From Amoebidium appalachense (taxonomy: Eukaryota; Ichthyosporea): 64,000 nucleotides of DNA. The notes below the pieces were generated by a model that was given only the letters and a program-made list of their open reading frames with translations, did not search any database and had not been told where the DNA came from. The stretch spans positions 1,922,001 through 1,986,000 of the forward strand of contig CAVNZM010000015.1 in assembly GCA_963693365.1 (NCBI GenBank). The letters run 5' to 3'. Below, one piece after another: positions 33,223-61,832 of the stretch; the stretch's first letter is position 1; each line of letters opens with the position of its first letter. The translations under genes were made by a program, and so were the position numbers.

Positions 33223-33276
33223 GTCATTGACGGGATATGCCTGCTAGTCATTGACGGGATATGCCTGCTAGTAGAT
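33223..33276 (+). repeat. Tandem duplication in the 3' UTR
   Basis: The segment gtcattgacgggatatgcct, continuing gctagt, occurs twice back to back just after the stop codon of the Thr-rich protein. Confidence 0.8.
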
Positions 33277-33360
33277 ATGACTGTTTTATTATGTATTCTG
33301 ATAGTATTACGTTTATCAATGGGCATCAAAAGCCTTCTAGTATTGTAATGTCCTTGGGCA

Positions 33361-33366
33361 AATAAA
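33361..33366 (+). terminator. Polyadenylation signal of the Thr-rich protein gene
   Basis: AATAAA in aaataaattg, about 140 nt after the stop. Another AATAAA occurs at about 33520. Confidence 0.55.
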
Positions 33367-36860
<3,494 letters not shown>

Positions 36861-36872
36861 TACCAATACAGT

Positions 36873-36910
<38 letters not shown>

Positions 36911-37086
36911 CGTGCACCGAATTAGCGCCCAGCAGAAGTAACGGTAGCAGGGGTGGTAACCTGAGCAACGACGAATCCCAGCTTGTCAAAATCAAAGTTT
37001 GCGCCCGAGGTTACGCACAAAATGCGCGCACCAATCAAATGATTCTTCTCCACATAGCGCTTCATACCAGCAACTACCAATACAGT

Positions 37087-37128
<42 letters not shown>

Positions 37129-37293
37129 CGTGCACCGAATTAGCGCCCAGCAGAAGTAACGGTAGCAGGGGTGGTAACCTGAGCAACGACGAATCCCAGC
37201 TTGTCAAAATCAAAGTTTGCGCCCGAGGTTACGCACAAAATGCGCGCACCAATCAAATGATTCTTCTCCACATAGCGCTTCATACCAGCAACG
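36861..37293 (-). repeat. Tandem duplication of the threonine dehydratase 3' end
   Basis: The unit starts taccaatacagtgcac, continues with (CA)n and then the last part of the gene. It occurs at 36861 and 37075 (period 214). The gene-derived part of the distal copy, 36906-37073, appears identical to 37120-37287, including the stop codon; only the (CA)n length differs. The distal copy lacks the rest of the gene and is a 3' fragment. The identity means a very recent duplication or an assembly collapse/expansion at the (CA)n. Confidence 0.85.
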
Positions 37294-38291
37294 CTCACGG
37301 CTCCTGCGCCTTCCAGAATCGTCCGCGTGTCGTTGTAGACGTCCTTCATTGCGGCGCAAATTTCCGGCGTGTTCACTAGAACCATCTCGTCGACCAGTGC
37401 CTTGCACACGCGGAAATTTTCTGCTCCAACCTGTGCAACAGCAACCCCCTCAGCGAATTTATCAACCTGGGGTAGAACAACGCGCTCTCCTGCCTCCAGG
37501 GCGCAGGTCAAGCAAGCGGCGCCCTCCGGCTCCACACCAATTACCTTTACCTGGGGGTTGATCTGCTTGACATATGCCGCAATACCGGCACAAAGACCCC
37601 CACCACCAACGGGCACGAAAATGTACTCCGGGGGGTTTGTAGACATCTGCTCCAAAATTTCAACGCCGATCGTTCCCTGCCCTGCAATTACGAGCTCGTC
37701 GTCAAACGGGTGAACAAACGTCATCCCCTCTTCCCTCTCAAAACGACGTGCCTCCGCCATGGCTTCGGCAAGATTGTCTCCGTGCAAAACAACGCGTGCA
37801 TGCCCCTGCCCGTGATTCTCAACACCTTCAATTTTCATCAGGGGGGTCGCAGCGGGCATGACAATCACCGACTCGATACCGAGCACGCGGGAAGAAAGGG
37901 CGACGCCCTGTGCGTGGTTGCCGGCAGAGCACGCAACGACACCGTGGGCTTTCTGCTCCGGGGTGAGACGCGACATTTTGTTGTATGCACCGCGAATTTT
38001 GAACGAGAAAACGGGCTGCTTGTCCTCACGCTTGTAAAACACAGTGTTGTTCAGTTTCTTGGAAAGTTTGGGTGCGAACTCCACGGGTGTTTTGGTGCTG
38101 ATATCGTAAACACGCTCGCATGCTTGGTGAATAAGATCAAGGTAGTTGTAGAGCTCGGGTGTTTGCATAATTTTCTGGTTGGGTTTGAAGGTGGGAGTGA
38201 GGGGAGGGCTAATCATTATGGGGTCGAGCGAGGGGCCCAGCGTGCCCATGCTAGGCACGAGGGGGACGGTTTGGTTCTGCAAAGGGGCCAT
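37140..38291 (-). CDS. ilvA: Threonine dehydratase, catalytic domain only
   Basis: An intronless 383-residue frame. It is a PLP-dependent threonine deaminase converting threonine to 2-oxobutanoate and ammonia, the first step to isoleucine. The PLP lysine motif SFKIRGAYNKM is at about residues 94-104, followed by SAGNHAQGVA (substrate/PLP loop) and the glycine loop PVGGGGLCAG. The fold ends at SGANFDFDKLGFVVAQ. Biosynthetic enzymes usually continue with one or two ACT-like regulatory domains (about 500 residues). Here the protein stops 15 residues after that point, so isoleucine feedback control is probably absent, as in catabolic-type or short enzymes. The first 35 residues are Pro-rich and not conserved; a targeting role is possible but not shown. 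The lack of introns contrasts with the gene-dense intron pattern of MED11, RECQL5 and ABCB9. The 3' end is tandemly duplicated. Confidence 0.85.
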   Translation of the reverse strand: MAPLQNQTVPLVPSMGTLGPSLDPIMISPPLTPTFKPNQKIMQTPELYNYLDLIHQACERVYDISTKTPVEFAPKLSKKLNNTVFYKREDKQPVFSFKIRGAYNKMSRLTPEQKAHGVVACSAGNHAQGVALSSRVLGIESVIVMPAATPLMKIEGVENHGQGHARVVLHGDNLAEAMAEARRFEREEGMTFVHPFDDELVIAGQGTIGVEILEQMSTNPPEYIFVPVGGGGLCAGIAAYVKQINPQVKVIGVEPEGAACLTCALEAGERVVLPQVDKFAEGVAVAQVGAENFRVCKALVDEMVLVNTPEICAAMKDVYNDTRTILEGAGAVSVAGMKRYVEKNHLIGARILCVTSGANFDFDKLGFVVAQVTTPATVTSAGR

Positions 38292-38487
38292 TTTTCAATT
38301 GTGTAGCGTGCTATTTGGGCTTACCTACTGTTCACAGTTATATTACGTTCTGACTAATCGGTTTGTAACAACACTCTTCGCTAACGTTGGAACTTGTTCG
38401 CTGTTGTCTGTTATCTGTGTAGTGACGCTCATGTTGTCGATCTGCTCGTTTCTGGTGCTGTGTGGCTGAGCCTGTGCGTCTTTGTGA

Positions 38488-38494
38488 TTTTATA
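38488..38494 (-). promoter_or_regulatory. TATA-like box of the threonine dehydratase gene
   Basis: On the minus strand TATAAAA in ggggtataaaatcac, about 195 nt upstream of the start codon. This implies a 5' leader of about 170 nt. A gtaagc within the leader could mark a leader intron, but no acceptor is evident. Confidence 0.35.
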
Positions 38495-39880
38495 CCCCAG
38501 CATGACTGGCAGAGCGAAGCAAACAATTTGGAGGTGCAAAAGGGACTTATAATCCAAGTCACTAATAAGTAAATTATTTTTTTTTTAAATTATCATGCGT
38601 ATACAATGTTTTAAAGGTATTGGACTCTGATTTGTGTTATGTTAGAAATGCTGAAGTAGAATATTCGTGACCATAAATGAGGCGTCTATCTTTACACACC
38701 TTCGCTGCAATCCTGTCCACCAACAAGAATGCGTTTTTATAGACCATATGACATATGATTGGCTGTTCTATTGGGAGCATCTAGCTTGCGGTTGGTTGCC
38801 TAACTGAGCACATGGCCAGGGCTCATTGGTGGATCTCGGCTGCATGCTAGGAATGTTGCTCACCATTCCGGGTTCCTCGGGCCTGTGTGGTTGATGTTTG
38901 TGGTCATATTGCCTTATTTCGAGCATTTATTTACTACAATATCGAGAATTTACCGTGTTAACAGCACATCCAGCTTGGTATGCGGCAGTATGCATGCCGT
39001 GGAGTTGCTCAAGCACCACATAGGCATATAATGATATCTGAAAATAGCATTTATCAAGCATCTAGAGTTAATTGTGCGGCTTTAAAAAGACGTGACATTC
39101 GGCCAACTGTTTAACGTACAAGGGCACTGGTACCAGTACATAATATTTCCGTTAAGCCCGTCTGCATTTGTGCAAATATATATATGTACCTTTTTAGGTA
39201 TGCAACTTAATTTATTATCAAAGCTAGTTATACATTAGTTATGAGATTTTTTTTTATTTTGACCACCCCTATAGGAAAAAAGTTATCTTTTTTAACTGAT
39301 CGCTTTGCTGGTCTAAAAGCCAAAAGCCATATCAGCTCTTTTCCACCAATCCAATACGACATCTCAGATATCTTTATAGCCGCTAACGGAATTGTTCTGA
39401 ATCCATCTGATTGGTGCGCAGTGCACCATGCTCAGTTGTTGTGCCATGATCGGATACCTCAAAAGTACTCAGTACAAGTAGGCAGGACAGCCGCTCTTTT
39501 TCTTTAAGAAAAGCAGGAAAAAACGAGCAGGCACGTACATCTTTTCTATTGAAAACTATGTTTTCAACCCTTTGAGTTCGTTGCACAGAATTTTTTTTCT
39601 CTTCAACGTGTGCCACGTCCCACGTCACTGGCACACTTGAACGAGTGGCTTGAGACGGCTGTGCCAGGAGTGTGTGGAATTTTGTGTTACAATCGAGAAC
39701 GTCGCTGATTGGACGCACGTGCCAGAGTTTTATTTAGCACAAACCAAAAAAGGCTAATATTTTACCGCAACCTCGGGTGTTCACCGCGCTCAATTCTTGG
39801 CCGACCCACACCCACCAGTGCTGTGTTTGTTCATCGTCAAATCCTGCGCCTACAGAAAACTCTTTCGAGTTATGAACTTG

Positions 39881-39935
39881 GCAACTGTCCAAGGCCTCCT
39901 AAATGGTGTGCTATTTAGGAGGCCTTGCAACTGTC
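39881..39935. repeat. Perfect hairpin flanked by 9-bp direct repeats
   Basis: Arms aaggcctcctaaat (39891-39904) and its exact complement (39913-39926) enclose an 8-nt loop. Both sides carry gcaactgtc (39881-39889 and 39927-39935). The layout resembles a tiny foldback insertion with target duplication. A related arm sequence (aaggcctcctatac) bounds 60877-60969. Confidence 0.8.
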
Positions 39936-40102
39936 ACCTACTGAGGTGACTCGTATTTTTCCTTACACACACAGCGAACACTGGACTCTCGGGACCGTAG
40001 AGCCGCCGGGAGAGAAAGCATGCACGCGGTCGCGAGAGTGTAAGGAAATGGGCTTGAGGCGAACGGCAAGTTCATAGCAGCCCAGGCACCGTCAGTACGT
40101 GC
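39935..40102 (+). repeat. Dispersed repeat of about 175 bp, copy 2
   Basis: Second copy of the element at 29324-29500, same strand, starting cacctactgagg and ending caccgtcagtacgtgcc. It begins exactly where the hairpin's right direct repeat ends. Confidence 0.7.
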
Positions 40103-40364
40103 CAGACTTGGCAATCAGTCGAATGGAAAAAGGTGGGTGGGCTTTCATATTTCTCTTTTGTAGCACATAGAAAGCTGCCCATGTGGCTCCACACACTAGC
40201 ATGCACCAGTATGTCCCTGTGTGTTCTGGGTGTGTGTGTACAATGCCCACCTTTCCATCCATGTTAAAAACCTTCCTAGAGGTGCCATTGAGTCCATGAA
40301 AGCTCGAGCACTGACGCTTAAATGGCTAACAATGGAACCTCCCTTGGATGCCAAAAACGATCTT

Positions 40365-40397
<33 letters not shown>

Positions 40398-40884
40398 GAA
40401 GGGGGGGGGGGGGGGGGAGAACGGAGGAAGCGCAGGGAAAAGGGGGTGATGGGGAAGGGGGGAGCCTCAGGGGAGGAGGGGGGAGGGAGGGGGGAGGGGG
40501 GCCCGGGGGGTACGATACAGTAGTAATCAGGCATATGATACTGTTTCACAGATCATGCACTGTAGCAGTGTTAACAAGTGTGGGACCTAATAACCGGCGT
40601 GCCAAATATTGGAACAGATTTTGGACCAAAATAGAAGAGATGCTTCGAAGATGATGAAGTGGGGGAATACCAGTGCCGGGGGTACGTGTAAACGGGAACT
40701 TGAGGAGGGGAGGGGAGGAGGGAAGGGGGAAAGAATCTGATTGGCAGAGAAGCATATGCCGCGGTTAATGTTTAATTTCTGTGTACACTTTAATTACTAA
40801 GTTACACTACATATCGCTTCAGTTACACTATCGGTTTAGTATCGAATAGGGGCCCAACCACGGCAGCCAAACCAACTTGCTGTG

Positions 40885-41225
40885 AGCTGAATTATTCTGC
40901 AAAAAGAAGAATTATTCAACAAAATGCAGAATTATCCTGCTAGGAGTCCGAGCAGAAGAAATACTCTGCTAAAAGATAATTATGTTGCAAGCAGAATTAT
41001 TCCGCTTAGAGCAAGTTGAAGTTAATTATGCTGTTGCGAGCAGAATAATTCTGCATTTTTGCAGATTAATTCAGGTCAATGCAGATAATTCTGCTTCTAG
41101 ATCTGCTGAATGAATCTTTTTACAGATTAGCTATCCTATTTTTTTTTTTTTTTTTTTTTTAAAAAAAATTTTTTTGCCAAATAATTCTGCTGGCACTGGC
41201 ATGTTGATTCTGCAGATGTGGCCGT
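40885..41225. repeat. Dense GCAGAATAATTCTGC-type repeat block
   Basis: More than a dozen GCAGAAT/ATTCTGC/TCTGCTG motifs in about 340 bp, several as near-palindromes, with a T(n)A(n) stretch near 41140-41170. This is the same family as 170-400. Function unknown. Confidence 0.6.
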
Positions 41226-42275
41226 GCCCTTCAGCCGCTGGCAACGTTATTGTGATGTGTGTACGTACACTGCACCAATTCTGCCTCAACAGTTATACGT
41301 AGTAGTATTAGACATCGTAGGTTGATTGGTTAGCAATTGGCCCAATGACAAAACTTAGCGACCGACAATTGGCGATTAATTGTGAAGCCAACACGTTACA
41401 GGCAGCCTAAGAAGATAGGCGTCATTCATGCTAGTCAATGATTTGCAATGGTGATTATGAGCAGGGAGTCTGGAAAGAATGACACTACACAGTCATATCA
41501 AAGTTTGTTTGCTTGCTAACGTTAACCATGCAAGGCTGGGGTGAGATCGGAGTCGGGGAGGCCCGGAGGGGAGAGGGCAGAAGGTAGGGGTGGGGAGGGG
41601 GTAGTAAGATGTTTCTCCGAGGGGGGGGGAATGGGAATCAATGACCAAGGATAGAACAAGAACTTGGGCTTGCGGAATAGTAAGGTGCGTGGTGTTTGTG
41701 CACGATAAGGAGGAAGAAACTTTAAGGGGGGAGGAAGGGGGGGGGGGGGGGGGGGGGAGGGAGGGGGGGGGGGGCAAGGGAGGATTTGCCATGGGGAATT
41801 TTTGAGAGGGTGGGTCTCGGGGGGATTCTCCAAAGAACCAAAATATAAAAACGTCAAAGGGGGCAACTGAGAGGTGGTAGAAGGGGATTGGAGGATTGAT
41901 TGACGGGGTGGAGGAAGGGTGGGGGGTCTCTCGTACTTCCGCATTTTTAGTATCATAGCCGTGAGGATGCCGATGTCAACCAATCAAAAGAACATACATA
42001 TGATCGGTCCATCCATTACCCCCCCCCCCCCCCCCCCCCCCCCTCCATCTCCCCCTCTCCCCGCTCTCCTTTTACTCCTTCCCCCCCCTCCCCCCCCCCT
42101 CCCTACCCCCTCTTCCTCTCTCTCTCCCCCCCTCCCCCCCCCCCCCCCCCCCCCCCCCCTGCAGATCGAGCGTATAGCATAATTATAACACATGGTGTGT
42201 GGGTCACCCGAAAAAGTGGCTGGGTCATGGGTTGGGTAGGTGAGTGGGTGGATGGGTGGGTGGGTGGGTGACACT

Positions 42276-42351
<76 letters not shown>

Positions 42352-43418
42352 ACCCGGCAATGATTCGACAAACTAGCAAGAAATAGACCGTGTAATCCAA
42401 AACCAAACCTTTTGTATACCGATTACTGATTCTTGCGCTATTGAATGACGTTTCAAAGCGGTGTAGAAATATTTGTTAACACACAGCAAGTCTTTGCAGA
42501 GATACAACGCACAGAAGGCCCTTTGTGACCATCAGGAAATAAAAAAAGAAAGGAAGAAAAGTAATGAAACCTTAGTAAAACGAGTCAAATGAACACAACT
42601 TGTTGCAAAACAAATCGCGAAAGGGCAAGGGAGGAAATGTTGTTGGCACTGTGTGGGGTGAGCTTGTACATGTAAGTGCAGGGCCGCCCCAGGGAGCTTG
42701 ATGGCACACGGCAGGGATGATGGTCGTGTGGGGGTCTAGGGTGGGGAGCGAGCGGGGAAAGGGGATGGGGGACAGGGTATTCGGGGGGGGGAGAGGGGGA
42801 AGGGGGATCCGGGGGGAGGGGGGGGGGGGGGGGGGGGATGAAAACAGTTATCATTCATGTATCCTCGCCTTCGAAATCCGCCCAAAGGGCTGGGTGTGCT
42901 TGGTTGCCATCTTGAGGACTGAAAAAATCAAACTCTATTGCAATTGTAGGACGTAAATGACTCGGTAGGGGAGGCAGGAGGGTGGATGTGTGGGTGGGTG
43001 GGGGGCTATCGGGGGGAGGGGAATGGAGGTGGAGATGTGTACTCGGAGGACAGCTTTTTCTTTTGAGTTTGACGCCAAGGAAGGCATTTTATTCCATTCC
43101 CACACCACCAGCCCGTAGTTGGGAAGTGACCCCTCACACGGATCCTTGTGCATGGCGTGTGTTTGATCTTAGCCAATTTGCAATCAAGTAGGATGCCAGC
43201 TGATCTGTAAATGTACAAATTTACGGGAAAACAAACCCGGAATACGGTGCTGTCAGCATATTCGCGCATCACGGAATACCACTTAATCCCTATACACACT
43301 CACAGAAATCACATCACTTACTAGAACTACAATGTGACATTGAAATGCTATGTACAAATGCACGACCGAGCACACGGACACTACGAAACATGCTTGCTTG
43401 CTCCTCTTCTTGCTATTA

Positions 43419-43461
<43 letters not shown>

Positions 43462-43759
43462 CACACTCCTCTTCTTTCCTCCTTCGACCCCGCCCTATAC
43501 CCTCTCAAACCACCCACACCCAAGTTATGTAGACAGATAGATAATGTAACAGCACATTTCCCCCAATTATATTTACTTCCATAATCTGTCAATCTTTGAA
43601 AAAATAAATTTAAAAAAAAAAAAATGAGACAACCAGGAGCTATTGGATATAATGTAAAAGCATATTTACCCCATCATATTAACTGCAACAACACGTTACT
43701 TAAACCCTTGTAAAAATTAATTTTAAAACTTAAAACATTATGAGTTAATGTTTAGTTGA

Positions 43760-59344
<15,585 letters not shown>

Positions 59345-59786
59345 TTTACTTAACCCACTTAACTAATAGATCTTCCGAATGTTGCTTTGAAGTCCGTTTG
59401 ATCTTACTGGCCAGGATCTCTTCCGTGCTATCCAGGTTTCCTTAATTAATCGCACACAAGCCACTGAAAAACGCGTCCTGAACGCACCCTCCGTCACCTG
59501 GCACCAAGTCTATGACGAAGTTCTCTTGGAGAACAGATAATAGGACGCGTAACAACTATGGTGATAGGTGAAACATGTGAGGTGGTCACGAAAGGAACAC
59601 CTGTTTTGGGAGGCCTTGGTTTCACTGCCACTGAAGTTGAGCGCGAGAAAGTAAACAGATACCTTATAAGCCAATCAAACACTATAGCCTTACGTCAGTG
59701 GTGCACCACCAACCAATGACTAGAACGCATAATATTTTGAAAGCATATTGACCGACCAATAATTGCAAATCCGCTCAATCATCATC
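59345..59786. promoter_or_regulatory. ABCB9 upstream region with CCAAT boxes
   Basis: 440 bp between the ABCB9 start (minus strand) and the tRNA gene. CCAAT motifs occur at about 59671, 59712 and 59756, all on the plus strand. No simple repeats are present. It is a likely ABCB9 promoter region; no clear TATA box was seen. Confidence 0.4.
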
Positions 59787-59859
59787 GTCCTGGTAGCGTA
59801 GTAGGTAGCGCGTAGGTCTCATAATCCTAAGGTCGTGAGTTCGATCCTCACCTAGGGCA
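59787..59859 (+). tRNA. tRNA-Met(CAT), elongator type
   Basis: A 73-nt cloverleaf. The acceptor stem GTCCTGG pairs with CTAGGGC (one U-G and one G-U pair), with discriminator A. The D-arm is TAGCGTAGTAGGTAGCGC. The anticodon loop CTCATAA has anticodon CAT, and the T-arm GTGAGTTCGATCCTCAC is perfect. No intron. The D-arm and anticodon arm match elongator rather than initiator tRNA-Met. The internal A and B boxes are intact, and a T8 run follows. Confidence 0.93.
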
Positions 59860-59861
59860 AC

Positions 59862-59869
59862 TTTTTTTT
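59862..59869 (+). terminator. RNA polymerase III terminator
   Basis: A run of eight T starting 3 nt after the tRNA discriminator base, the usual polymerase III stop signal. Confidence 0.8.
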
Positions 59870-61832
59870 CCTTCTTTCTGTATCCCTCCTCTTTTTTGCT
59901 TGCCTGATCAGCCTGACGTACCATGATTTTTCTTATGGTGTGTGTGGTAAGCGTATGCCTGGCGCGTGTGCGTTGTTGTCATTTACAAAATGTGCTTGCT
60001 GACGTGTACGTGTGTTTAGTGTGTGTGTGTTTAAGCTTACTGATCTTTGTGGGTGTTTGTTTGTGTGTGCGTGTGTGTAATTCCATGTGCTGTTGTGCAC
60101 ACGATGTGTTTGTGTCAAGGTTCAAGGGTGTGCGCGTGTCTCATGTCTCTGCCTGAGTGCACTGTGTAAATATATGCATGTGCCCTATATATTGTGTACC
60201 TTAGCCGACTAATAGCGAGTAATTGTCATGTGTGTGTGCATATGTGTGTGTGTGTGTGTGTGGGTGTGTGGGCTTGTGCGAGTGTGTGTGCACGTGCTAC
60301 AACCTGTGTGTGCCACGGTGGACGGTATATGTACATGGTGGCTGGGCACTGCAGTTTATTAAATTTTCATGTGGCCTCTTCTGTGTGATAAACACCCATG
60401 CATGTAGCCACACAGCACCACGCACGGGCTGGCGTGCACCCGGACACGCATGCACAATGAACGCACCTATGCGGGCCGGTGTGCCAGAGTGTTCTTGTGC
60501 ATGCAGTCAAATAATAAACGACAACAGTGCACTGCAGCTGATATCGATCAGCTTGCTAGCGCTATCAAGCCAGCACCGCGCTAGCGCTAGCAGTGCCCAG
60601 CACTACCACCTCCTAATTCTGAAACAACCTACCACACTCAGCCAGAAGCCCAAAGTAGGTTTTTTAAGTCGGCTAAAGGTGGTCAGGACTCCTCAACGTA
60701 GAAAGCTGCCAGCGTCCCCGGACGCTCGGAGGAGGAGCTCGGATCTTGACTGAATGGCGTGTGCATCCGGCCATGAGACACCTGAGACTGACATATGCAT
60801 GAGTCTAGACCTGCAGATGTCGATGGTCTCCTCTCAGTCCTCTGCACTGGAGTCTGCAGACAGCTGAGGGCACTCCAAGGCCTCCTATACGAACATGTTA
60901 GTATATAAGAGGGTATATTTTTATAAAACAATAAAACGTTAAAAAAAGTAGGTATTTGTATAGGAGGCCGCGGTGGCGGTGTACTCTGAGCTGCGAGCTG
61001 CGGCGGTCATTTCAAATTCATGAGTTTGACGTCATGCAACTCTGAAAGCCAATAGAAATAGGTTTTGACCCAATCAAAGCAGGGCAAGAAAACCTACCTT
61101 CACAAGAAGACACAAACAGAAAAGTAGGTGCTTTGTTTGTAGCCAGTGTAGTAGAAGTATTCCATTATGCTAATAGAAAAATTCTTTTTATTTTTATAGT
61201 CATTATCAACCAAATTAGAAAGATATAACGTTACTACAAGGCATAAATAATCTAAGAGACACGCGCATGTCTTTTGTAAACTTACAGGCAAGATAATTTA
61301 CCCCCGCTCTAACCATAAATAGCTAAGACGCTGCTTTGTAAGCCAATCAGCATGCTGTGCATTCCACAACAGATTTGAACCAATTATTTTGGCGGTTGGC
61401 GGCCGATCCGTCGGGGCGGGCCTGAGATCGTAGATCCGCCGTGTTTTGAAACCAAACTGCAGCAAGCTCGCTCGGCGAAGTTCTTTAGAGTGCCTACTTG
61501 CAAGCATTAGTATGTACAGTCCTCTTTCCGTCTGTGTAGAGAGTTATAGAGAGAGTCTTTGTGCGTGTTTGTCCACCTATGACATAGCTGAGGTGGACGT
61601 GGTCTCCTCTTGCCTGCTGGTTAGCTCGAGAAGGAGGAGGCGAGCTAGGATTGCAGGTTGGCATTTTATTTTCGTAGCCCACTTGTGCGGATTTTTGTTG
61701 TTCAAGGCTTCTTTTTCGAGCAGTGCCTGATCAAGAGAACATGAGCAGTGAGTTTTTCAGGTTTATAACAATCATTTAGTAACGGGTTGGCAACATCCAA
61801 AGTTGACTGCAGACAGGTTGCTAAATCTCACC
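59870..61832. other. Intergenic region upstream of the ABCC gene
   Basis: No supportable gene. It contains TG-rich sequence (59930-60330), a GCTAGCGC-rich patch (60555-60595), a short inverted-repeat element (60877-60969) and CCAAT/ATTGG motifs (about 61050, 61070, 61337, 61377), the last group lying 450-800 bp upstream of the ABCC start. It is free of long simple repeats. Confidence 0.5.
60877..60969. repeat. AT-rich 93-bp element with terminal inverted repeats
   Basis: It starts aaggcctcctatac and ends gtataggaggcc, a 12-bp inverted repeat enclosing AT-rich sequence. The arms share GGCCTCCTA with the hairpin at 39891-39926. No clear target duplication. It is possibly a miniature foldback or MITE-like element. 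Confidence 0.55.

Larger units (their letters stand above)
38495..43759. other. Intergenic region with dispersed repeats
   Basis: No supportable gene. The first part (to about 40100) is complex sequence with several CCAAT/ATTGG motifs (38757, 38771, 38792, 39350, 39409, 39709), a hairpin with flanking direct repeats (39881-39935) and a dispersed repeat (39935-40102). Then come G-rich tracts (40365-40510), the GCAGAAT-rich block (40885-41225), G/C-rich tracts (41725-41775, 42018-42160, 42288-42350, 42815-42838), and a C run (43422-43459). The stretch 42840-43330 is complex but gives no recognisable protein. Confidence 0.55.

Noticed and set aside
31856-33329. Antisense frames opposite the Thr-rich protein
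   Set aside because: Val/Gly-rich shadows produced by the ACC/ACA-rich coding strand. No domain and no promoter.
37710-38306. Plus-strand frame of 198 residues over the threonine dehydratase
   Set aside because: Antisense shadow of a well-conserved enzyme.
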